Assembly (NCBI GenBank): GCA_963776465.1 | Contig: CAVZMV010000002.1 | Coordinates: 3,038,001 to 3,102,000, forward strand | DNA from: DASRHK01 sp963776465 | GTDB lineage: Bacteria > Pseudomonadota > Gammaproteobacteria > Nevskiales > Nevskiaceae | Direction: 5' to 3' | Length of the DNA stretch: 64,000 bases | Shown: piece after piece, positions 16,897-24,310 of the stretch | Layout: every line of letters begins with the position of its first letter | Numbering within the stretch: the stretch's first letter is position 1 | Made by a program: the position numbers and the translations under genes | Notes under the pieces: model-generated | What the model was told of the DNA's origin: nothing | Databases searched by the model: none | The model's input: the letters and a program-made list of their open reading frames with translations, nothing else

Positions 16897-17808
16897 TCAG
16901 GCCTTCAATTTTTCGTGGACCACGGTGCCTTCCGGACGCAGCCGCGAGTCGAAGCACAGGTGCGGCAACCCCAGCTGGCGCAGCCAGACCGGGCCGAGCT
17001 TCTCCTTGAGGATGGCGACCGTCGTCGCCGTCCCCGCGATCAGGCATTGCGGCGCCAACACGCTGACGGACGACAGGAATCGCGCCGGCCAGCCCGTCCG
17101 GGGATTGAGGATGTGGCAGTAGCGCTTGCCGTTGACCTGCATGAAGCGTTCGTAGTCGCCGCTGGTGGCGATCGCGCCTTCGGCGAGCTCGACGTAGGCA
17201 ATCGCCTTCTCCACGGCGCGCGGGTTGCGCACGCCGACCACCCAGGCAGAGCCGTCCGGGTGCGGGCCGATGACGACGATGTCGCCCCCGAGCTCGACCA
17301 AGCCGTGCTGGATGCCGGCGTCGCGGCAGGTCTGCGCGGCGCAATCGGCGGTGTATTCCTTGACGAAGCCGCCGAAGTCCAGCTCCATGCCGGCGATGGG
17401 CAGCGCCATGCGCGGCCGGCGCCAGAGAACCTTGTCCCAGCCCACGAGCGGCAGCAGCTCGGCGATCTCCTTCTTGCGCGGGATGCGCTCCGACTTGAAA
17501 TTCCACGCGCGCCGCAGCACGCCGGAGGTCAGGTCGAAGAGGCCATCGCTCTGCTCGTAAGCAGCCGCGGCGTAATCGAGCAGCCCCGCGGTCTCCTCGT
17601 CCACCTCGATGCCTTCGGCATCGCCAGCCGCGGCGTTGATGCGGGCGGTGATGCTGTCATCGCGATAACGGCTGTAAGCGGTCTCCAGCCGCGCGATCTC
17701 CGCCTTGGCTCGCGTCGCGGCAACGTCGGTTTGCGCGCGATCGGCCGCGTAGAGGCGCAGCTCGCAGGGGCTGCCCATGGCAGTGAAGGTATAGGTGTGG
17801 CAGCGCAT
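16897..17808 (-). CDS. apbE: FAD:protein FMN transferase
   Basis: 303 residues. ApbE covalently attaches FMN from FAD to a Thr or Ser of exported redox proteins. Family motifs are TAMGSPCELRLY at the N-terminus, GMELDFGGFVKEYTAD, the LVELGGDIVVIG strand, SGDYERFMQVNGKRYCHILNP (split here as SGDYERF and YCHILNPRTGWPA) and the metal/flavin-binding TATTVAI. No signal peptide or lipobox is seen, although most ApbE proteins are exported. It might therefore act in the cytoplasm or be exported by another route. It lies in the TlpA-DUF4266-DUF3570-ApbE order on the minus strand, which suggests that one of these exported proteins is its flavinylation target. Confidence 0.92.
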   Translation of the reverse strand: MRCHTYTFTAMGSPCELRLYAADRAQTDVAATRAKAEIARLETAYSRYRDDSITARINAAAGDAEGIEVDEETAGLLDYAAAAYEQSDGLFDLTSGVLRRAWNFKSERIPRKKEIAELLPLVGWDKVLWRRPRMALPIAGMELDFGGFVKEYTADCAAQTCRDAGIQHGLVELGGDIVVIGPHPDGSAWVVGVRNPRAVEKAIAYVELAEGAIATSGDYERFMQVNGKRYCHILNPRTGWPARFLSSVSVLAPQCLIAGTATTVAILKEKLGPVWLRQLGLPHLCFDSRLRPEGTVVHEKLKA

Positions 17809-17816
17809 GGGGCCAT

Positions 17817-17871
17817 TGTAGGAGGGGCCGTTGGCCCCGATACCGGTCGGGGCTGACAGCCCCTCCTACAA
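17817..17871. repeat. inverted pair of REP-type repeats
   Basis: TGTAGGAGGGGCCGTTGGCC is followed by its inverted partner ending GCCCCTCCTACA. The pair fills most of the gap between the DUF3570 gene and apbE and can form a long hairpin. Confidence 0.85.
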
Positions 17872-17875
17872 ATCT

Positions 17876-19067
17876 CTAGAACTTGCGGCTCACCGACGCG
17901 CTGATCACGCCGAAATCCACCAGGCCCGGATTGCCCTCGTCGACGGCGTGCAAGGTGAAGCCCTCGTTGGAGTCGTAGTACTCCAGCGCCATCGCGAAGG
18001 CCCACTGGTTCCAGGTGTTCTGCGCGCTCAGGCGATAGGCCAGCGATCCATAAGCCGAGAGCCGGTAGTCGCTGGTGTAGTTGCCGTCGTCGCGCGCGAC
18101 CGTGAAGTACGGCCGGTAGAAATCCGCGTGCCCCTGCTCGTACCAGCGCACCGACGGCGCGATCTTCCACGCATCGCCGACGTTCTGGTACCAGCCGAGC
18201 TCGACGGTGTCGGCGGCGACGCCCCAGTCGTCGTGGAAATAGCGCGCGTCCAGGTGCAGCGCGCCCTTGTAGCCCGCCCAGGTACTGCCGCAGCTTGACG
18301 TTCACTGCCAGCGAGTTGCGCTGGTCGGGCCGGCTGTCCGGCACGATGTCGCCGGCGACGTAGGCCTGCTTGTACGGATCCGAAAGATATCCGTCGGCGA
18401 ACGTGTAGCTCAGCGAGATCTGCGCGACGGTCTGCTCGTTGAGCACGCGGCTCACGCCCGCGTAGGCAGTGACGGTGTTCTTGTCGGCGCTGTCGATGCG
18501 GTTGGGGAAGCGCTCGCTCGCGCCGTCGGTGGGCTTGAGCGAATCGCGCGAATAGAGCGCGCCGGCGCTGACCGTCGTGCGCTTGCTGTCGAGCTCGAAG
18601 TCGACGTCGCCGCCGCCCGAGAGCGACAGGTAGTCGCGCTCATTGGAGACCGACAGCGTCAGCGAATGCTTGCCGTCCTCGCGGTACTGGCGCGCCCTGC
18701 CCTGCAGCGCGAAGCGCGTGTCCTCGATGGTGGCGCCGCTCATGATCTGGATCGGCCGGTTGTCGTCGCCGGGTACGATGTACCAGGGCGAGGCGCCGCT
18801 CATGGTCTCGAAGGTGAAGTCGGCAGCGTAGTCCCACTGCTCGCCCTGCGGCATGAGCAGGTGGAACTGGTTGCTGATCACCTGGTAGCGCTCGCTCGCC
18901 TTGCCGTTGGTGGCGGCATCGGAGATGTCGGCCTCCTTGTAGAAGGTGAAGCGATAGCCCGCGTCGGAATCGGTGTCGGCCCAGGCTTGCGCCTTCGGCG
19001 CGTATCCCGGAAGGCTCAGCGCGGCAGCGGTGAGGGCGAGCAGCGTCTTGGAGTCAGACTTGGCCAT
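17876..19067 (-). pseudogene. DUF3570 family exported protein, frame broken by one extra base
   Basis: The N-terminal frame begins MAKSDSKTLLALTAAALSLPGYA and runs through beta-rich sequence to LRQYLGG. The C-terminal part continues in another frame (GYKGALHLDARYFHDDWG onward) to SVSRKF and a TAG at 17876. Removing one G near 18278-18282 restores LRQYLAGYKGALHLD, a continuous product of about 396 residues with a C-terminal Phe as in outer-membrane barrels. The length of 1192 bases is one more than a multiple of three, as expected. DUF3570 proteins are predicted outer-membrane barrels found beside DUF4266 and TlpA genes. Either a sequencing insertion or a real mutation is possible, and I favour the former. 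Confidence 0.8.
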
Positions 19068-19068
19068 G

Positions 19069-19287
19069 TCAGTTACACCCGCATCCGCCGCCGCCGATGG
19101 TCGCGCCGCCGGTCGCCGCTTCCTTGCTGACGTAGGTGTGATCGCGCATCGTCTGTTCCCCGACGAGGCCCGGATCCCAGTTCATCTCCGGGCGCGCCAG
19201 GTACTCGCGCTGCCAGGGCTGGACCGTCTCCAGCACGGTGCAGCCACTGGAGACGAGCATCAACAGCACCACGATCGCTGCACGCAT
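19069..19287 (-). CDS. DUF4266 small lipoprotein with GGGGCGCN tail
   Basis: 72 residues. The ATG at 19287 overlaps the TlpA-like stop as ATGA, and the gene ends 2 bases before the DUF3570 start, so all three are translationally linked. The lipoprotein signal has a VSSGC lipobox. The mature part has WQREYLARPEMNWDP, then SKEAATGGATIGGGGCGCN at the very end, the DUF4266 signature. Only about 50 residues remain after processing, so it is more likely a carrier or scaffold than an enzyme. The GGAT segment resembles the core of ApbE flavinylation sites ((S/T)GA(T/S)), and the CGC could bind metal or a thioredoxin-like partner. Both ideas are inference. Confidence 0.85.
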   Translation of the reverse strand: MRAAIVVLLMLVSSGCTVLETVQPWQREYLARPEMNWDPGLVGEQTMRDHTYVSKEAATGGATIGGGGCGCN

Positions 19288-19781
19288 CACTTGGCGTCCT
19301 CCTGCAACAGCTTCTCGATGTCGTCGCGCATGGACGGGAACTCGCCCTTGTGGAAGCCCCGGTGGATGTTGCGCACCTTGCCTTTGCGATCGATCACGTA
19401 TGCGGACGGCATGGCGGTGATGTCGTACCACTCGTAGGTCGACTCCTCGACGCGGATCATAGGGTACTCCAGGCCCAGGGCCTTGATGACCTTGCGCGCC
19501 TCCCCCTCGTCCTTGTCGACGTCGACGCCGAGCACTTCGAATCCTTTCGCCGCGAAATCCTTGCGCATCTGGTTGAGCAGCGGCAGCGACACCCGGCACG
19601 GCGCGCACCAGGTTGCCCAGAAGTCTACATACACCACCTTGCCGCGCAGCTGCGAGAGCTTGAGCTCGACGCCGTCGTCCATGCGCTTGCCCCAGATGTC
19701 CGGCGCCGTGTCGCCACGCGCCAGCGCGTGCGCGCTCAGCGGCACCAGCACGCACAGCATCAGGAGGAGGAGTCGGCGCAT
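19287..19781 (-). CDS. exported TlpA-like thioredoxin of the DUF4266/DUF3570 block
   Basis: 164 residues from the ATG at 19781; a TTG at 19790 would add three residues. A signal peptide (RRLLLLMLCVLVPLSAHA) precedes a thioredoxin-like domain with FWATWCAPCRVSLPLL (catalytic CAPC) and the cis-Pro segment ITAMPSAYVIDRKG. It should act in the periplasm as a disulfide reductase or oxidoreductase. Its stop overlaps the DUF4266 start, pointing to a partner role. The CGC at the end of DUF4266 and the haem-binding Cys of the flanking cytochromes are possible substrates. It begins 56 bases after the upstream cytochrome gene. Confidence 0.9.
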   Translation of the reverse strand: MRRLLLLMLCVLVPLSAHALARGDTAPDIWGKRMDDGVELKLSQLRGKVVYVDFWATWCAPCRVSLPLLNQMRKDFAAKGFEVLGVDVDKDEGEARKVIKALGLEYPMIRVEESTYEWYDITAMPSAYVIDRKGKVRNIHRGFHKGEFPSMRDDIEKLLQEDAK

Positions 19782-19837
19782 AAATGACAAATGTCACCTT
19801 ATGACTCCGCCGTGCATCCGTCAAGACGGCGGCGCAT

Positions 19838-22451
19838 TCACAAGGTCTTCAGGTACTCGATCAAGGCGCGCCGCTCGGTATCGGTCAGCACCTTGGTGAA
19901 CTCGTGCCCCTCGTTGCCCTTACTGAAGGCGTTCGTGTTGTAGATGGCGCGCTCGGCCACCGTCGGCTCGGTCGGCGACAGCAGGTACGGCGGCGCGAAG
20001 TAGTCGGCGATCACCTGGTAGGGCAACAGCAGCAGATCCAGCGCCGTCGGCACGTACTGGTCGAAGTTGCAGCTGAGCGCGGAGAGGTCGGTGCGCGCCT
20101 GGCACGGCAGGGTCTCGTATTTCCAGCCGAGCTTGTCGTAGTCGTACGCGCGCGTGAGCTGCGTGTCGAAGCCGCGATCGCCCGTCGGCGCCGCTTCTTC
20201 CTCCGGCACGCGCTGACGCCGCCAGACGTCTGGCCGATCCTCAGGCTTCAGCACGTCCCACACCGTCGGCACGCTGCCGTTGTGGAAATACGGGCCGCTG
20301 GCCCAGACGCCGTGCAGCGGCTGCGCGGTGTAGCCGCCCTTGGTATCGAGGCCGCAGTTGCCCTGCGCATCCGACGGACGGAAGTCGTCGATCGACTCCT
20401 CCAGCACGGTCTTCTCTTCGGGCAGACGGTAGCCTTCGCGCGCGTCCGGGTAGCCGAACCAGCTGTGGCTCAGCGCCCCTTCCTCGCCGCGGCGCGGCGC
20501 AAGCTTGAATGCTCCGAACAGCTGCGTCTGCGCCGGATCGGTGCCGAGGATCTCCATCGGCACCGTGTAGCCGCTCATGCCCGCCAGGCTCGGGTCCGGC
20601 AGGAAGCCGGGCTGGTTGATGTAGCGCGGCGAATAGGCGCCGTGACAACCGGCGCACGAGCCGTTGCCGCCCGGCGGCCTGGGGATGTCCGAGTTACCCG
20701 TGCCGTCCCATAGGTTCTTCGAGTGGAACAGGATCGCGCCCTGCTCCGCTAGCTTCGTATCCACCGGTGGCCCGACGAACTTCGGCGCCTCGACCGCGTT
20801 GAGCCACATGTCGAGATCCTGATAGTCGCCTTCGCGCGCCTTGCTCCAGTGCCCGTCGTTGGGATTGGTCGACGACGGGAAGAAGTTTCCTCGCGAGCTG
20901 CCGGCGCTGCCGAGGCCGACCCAGAGATAGCGCGTCTTGTTGTGTGTCCACCACCAGGTCGGCATGTCCTGGTCGCCGCCGGCGAGCGGCGCGCTCGGCA
21001 CGAGCTTGGTCAAGCGCTCCGCGTATGGCACGTTGCCGCGCCAGTCGAGGCTGTCGAGATCGCGCATCAAGAGTACGTTGACGATCTCCTGGTCCGCAGC
21101 ATTGGTGCCGCGCGTGCGGTTGGCCATGTAGCCCGGCGTGTTGAGCGCGGTGCCGAACGAGTCGGGCCCGATCGGACCGAGGTTTGCCTGCTCGATGTCC
21201 CACAGCGCCAGGCCCGGGTCGGTGTTGCTTCCGTTCAGGCTCACGAACATGCCGTTGGCCGAGCCGCCGTAAAGCTCGGGATGACCGTCGCGCGCGGCGC
21301 TGTTGCCGACGACTTCGCCGGTGCCGATCTGGCCGATGTGGCAGGCGAAGCAGGTGTTGCCGAGCTGCCCGGTCCAGCGGCCGTCCGCGTCCTTGACCTG
21401 CACCAGCGCGATCGGCAGCTGCAGGCTGCCGCCGTTGGTGGCGTTGGGATCTTCGCCCGGCATCGGGAATGGGTTGTCGATACGGATGCGCCGGGTAGCC
21501 GTAGCGCTGCTGCGAGACCCTGGCGATGAAATCGTTGGCGGTCGCCGGATCGCTGGGGAATTCGCCGCCCTGATTGAGGAAGCCGCCGTTGGCGACCGCG
21601 ATGATCTTGTAGAGCGAATCGCGCGTGAGCACGGCGCCGGTGATCGGGTTCGACATGATGTACTGCCGCCCCTTCTCCACCGCCGTGCGCCACTCGCCGC
21701 AGGTCTTGGGTCGGGGCTTCGCCGAGTAGATCGGCTTCTCGCCCCGCGAAACCAGGATCGCGTTCTGCTTCGCCTGGTTCTCGAACAGCGTGGGCGTCTC
21801 GCAGAGCTCGAACGCGTCGTTGTACCAAACCGCGTAGTTCTGGTTCTCGATGTTCTCGCCGGCGATCAGCTCGCGCGGATCGATCGGGAGCGCGACGCCG
21901 TCCGCCTTGCCTTCGCAGAACACCGCCGCGTAGTTGCGCCCGCCGTTGGCCTGCAGATCGCCGAGCAGCGGCGCCAGCGCGGCAATGCCGCCGAGCTGAC
22001 CTAGCGCGCACGCCTGCGGATCGACGAAGCCGAGCAGCTGCGCGTCCATCTCCTTGTACGCATCGCTGCCGATCGGCCAAGGCGTGCCGCCGGTGTGCGA
22101 GCGATCGTCGGTGCCCGAGGCCATTTTCAGGATCCGCGACTTGCCGGCGTCGTTGCGGCCGAGACGCTCCCACGACGCGCGCAGGTTGGCGAAGTCTTCG
22201 CTCTTGTTCTGCGACAGCATGTAGAGATTGCCGTCCGGCACGTCGGCGACGCCGCCGGGCACGTGGCAGTTGCGGCAGAACTCCAGGCGCGGCTGCACGC
22301 GCAGCGAGAACAGCTGGTCGCAGTTCTCCACCTTCACCGCGCCCGTGGTCGGTGCGCCGCCGACGGTCGGCGTCTCGACCGGCAACGTATAGCTGCCGCA
22401 CGCCGCAAGCAGCGCGCAGCCCATCGCCAACCATCCGATCCCCCGACGCAT
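19838..22451 (-). pseudogene. three-CXXCH cytochrome lipoprotein, paralogue of 14473-16869, with one extra base
   Basis: The N-terminal frame starts at the ATG at 22451, with lipobox LLAAC and GSYTLPVE identical to the paralogue. It contains haem site CRNCH and runs to QQRYGYP. The rest, from RIRIDNPFPMPGEDPNATNG to the end, is in another frame and carries haem sites CFACH and CAGCH and the APYFHNG-like segment GPYFHNGSVPTVWDVL. One extra base near 21489-21495 (CCGGG on the plus strand) explains the break; removing it gives about 870 residues. It is the first gene of the redox block. Unlike the paralogue it has a longer Cys-containing insert (GENIENQNYAVWYNDAFELC). It is probably a periplasmic redox enzyme if intact. 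Confidence 0.8.
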
Positions 22452-22545
22452 GACCGCAGTCTGTCGAAGGGGCGCCCGCCCCAGCAATCACCTATACGGA
22501 CATTCTCCTACTCATTTCACGCCAGGGATGCGCTAGTCTGGCTGC

Positions 22546-23562
22546 GTGCGCGCCATCGAGCTTGCCAAGCCCACCGTCCCGATCAGCTACGTCCTGCTGA
22601 CACTGTCGCTGGCGGAGGAGCGCGGCGTCGAGCGCGCCGCGATGCTGCGCGGCATGAGCATCCCGGCGAAAGCCCTGCAGCAATCCGACGCCAGGATCGG
22701 CCTGCTCGAATACGGCCGGCTCTGCATCCGCGCGATGCAGCTCACCGGCGAGCCTGCGCTCGGCTACGAGTTCGGCCTGCACAACCGCGTCACCGATCAC
22801 GGCTTCGTCGGCTTCGGGATGATGAGCCAGGCGACGCTGCGCGACGCCATCGAGTTCGCCATCCGCTTCTTCGTGCCGCTGCGCCTGCCCGGGTGGGACC
22901 TGCGGCTGTTCTCCGACGGCGCGCAGGCGGTGATCGAGGGACGCGAGACCGTGCCCTACGGCGTGCTGCATCAATATGCGCGCGACATGCTGCTGGTGAG
23001 CCTCTACTCGATGCTGCGCCGCTTCCTGCCGGCGAAGACCGGGATCGAGCTGTGGTTCGATTGCCCGCAGCCTGCGTACTACGCAGAGTACCGCCGCAAG
23101 CTGCCGACCACGCGATTCTCCAAGGGCGCGAACCAGGTTCGCCTGCCGCTGGCCGAGCTGACGCGTCCGATCAAGACCGCCAACCCCGTCACCGCCAAGC
23201 TCGTCGCCGAGCAATGCGAGCGCGAGCTGGCGCTCGTCGGTCCGGCTGGCGAAGAGGACCTGCTCAAGCGCGTCCGCGCCGCGATGGTCAACGAGCAGGG
23301 GAAGTATCCCGACCTCGCGCGCACGGCGGCGCGCCTGAACCTCAGCACGCGCACGCTGATCCGGCGCCTGGGCGAGCACGGCATCGGCTTCCAGCAATTG
23401 CTCGACGAGGCGCGCCATCGCGACAGCGTCCGGCTGCTGGAAGACCCCACGCTGACGCTGGCCGTGATCGCCGACCGGCTCGGCTACAGCACCGCGGCCA
23501 ACTTCTCGCGGGCGTTCGAGAAATGGACGGGTCTCACGCCGGGACGATTCCGCGCGCGCTGA
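22546..23562 (+). CDS. AraC-family regulator with arabinose-binding-like N-terminal domain
   Basis: 338 residues from a GTG. The N-terminal domain (about 20-210) is of the type found in OruR/ArgR-like AraC proteins. The C-terminal domain has two helix-turn-helices: LNLSTRTLIRRLGEHGIGFQ and the second ending YSTAANFSRAFEKWTGLTP. It is divergent from the cytochrome-TlpA-DUF4266-DUF3570-ApbE block and upstream of the TetR gene, so it could control either. Its ligand is unknown. Upstream, ATCACCTATACGGACATTC at 22487-22505 weakly resembles the repeated element at 45157 and 50594. Confidence 0.88.
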   Translation: MRAIELAKPTVPISYVLLTLSLAEERGVERAAMLRGMSIPAKALQQSDARIGLLEYGRLCIRAMQLTGEPALGYEFGLHNRVTDHGFVGFGMMSQATLRDAIEFAIRFFVPLRLPGWDLRLFSDGAQAVIEGRETVPYGVLHQYARDMLLVSLYSMLRRFLPAKTGIELWFDCPQPAYYAEYRRKLPTTRFSKGANQVRLPLAELTRPIKTANPVTAKLVAEQCERELALVGPAGEEDLLKRVRAAMVNEQGKYPDLARTAARLNLSTRTLIRRLGEHGIGFQQLLDEARHRDSVRLLEDPTLTLAVIADRLGYSTAANFSRAFEKWTGLTPGRFRAR

Positions 23563-23570
23563 CCCGTACC

Positions 23571-23584
23571 CGAACGATCGTTTG
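23571..23584. promoter_or_regulatory. TetR operator, distal copy
   Basis: CGAACGATCGTTTG, one mismatch from a perfect 14-base palindrome, lies just after the AraC stop and 56 bases upstream of the second copy. The ACGATCGT core is shared with the proximal site. Confidence 0.7.
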
Positions 23585-23626
23585 CCTGACCGGCGCTTCT
23601 GGGAGTAGGCTGTCGCCGTCGCCGAC

Positions 23627-23640
23627 CGAACGATCGTTCG
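23627..23640. promoter_or_regulatory. TetR operator, proximal copy
   Basis: CGAACGATCGTTCG is a perfect 14-base palindrome that ends 1 base before the tetR ATG. Binding here would block expression directly and suggests autoregulation. No Shine-Dalgarno fits between it and the start, so translation may be leaderless. Confidence 0.8.
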
Positions 23641-23641
23641 T

Positions 23642-24286
23642 ATGCCGAAGCCAAGCGCCTCCCTGCACCGCCGGCTGCTCTCCGAGGAGATGCTGCTGCC
23701 GCCCGGCGTGACGCCGCCCGGATCGCGCGGCGTCATCCTCGGCGCCGCTCTGCGCCTGTTCGCGGACCACGGCTACGGCGGCACCTCCGTGCGCGACATC
23801 GCCAAGGCCACCGGCATCCAGCCGGCGACGATGTACGCGCACTACCCTTCCAAGGAGCACATCCTCTCCGAGCTGATCCGGCTCGGGCACGAGGAGCACC
23901 ACCGCCGCCTGCGCGCGGCGTTACTCGACGCCGGATCCGACCCGCGGCGCGAGATGGCCGCGCTGGTGCGTGCGCACGTGCGCACGCACACCGACTACCC
24001 GATGCTGACCGTCGTCGCCAATTCGGAGCTGCACGCGCTGTCGGGCAAGCTCGCGGCGCCGACGCTGGAGCTGCGCAAGCAATCGGAGCAGCTCTTGTTC
24101 GACGTGGTCCAGCGCGGCGTGAAGTCGCGCGTGTTCAAGACCCCGGACGCGTGGCTGGCGATGGCGGCGATCGGGGCGATGGGACTGCGCGTGGCGAATT
24201 GGTACACGCCCGATTTCGACAAGAGCGCCGAGGAAGTCGCGGAGAACTACGCGGAGTTTGCGCTGAGGATACTCGGCGCGCGTTGA
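23642..24286 (+). CDS. TetR-family repressor
   Basis: 214 residues. The DNA-binding domain at about 28-75 contains ALRLFADHGYGGTSVRDIAKATGIQPATMYAHYPSKE (the usual TetR helix-turn-helix, with YAHYPSKEHIL). The remainder is the helical ligand-binding domain, with about 40% hydrophobic positions. Two matching operators precede the gene. It is followed after 24 bases by the TonB receptor and hydrolase series and may control that set as well as itself. The ligand is unknown; a hydroxy-acid or polymer breakdown product would fit the neighbours but is inference. Confidence 0.9.
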   Translation: MPKPSASLHRRLLSEEMLLPPGVTPPGSRGVILGAALRLFADHGYGGTSVRDIAKATGIQPATMYAHYPSKEHILSELIRLGHEEHHRRLRAALLDAGSDPRREMAALVRAHVRTHTDYPMLTVVANSELHALSGKLAAPTLELRKQSEQLLFDVVQRGVKSRVFKTPDAWLAMAAIGAMGLRVANWYTPDFDKSAEEVAENYAEFALRILGAR

Positions 24287-24310
24287 GCATGCGTTGAAGG
24301 GGGAGAAGTG

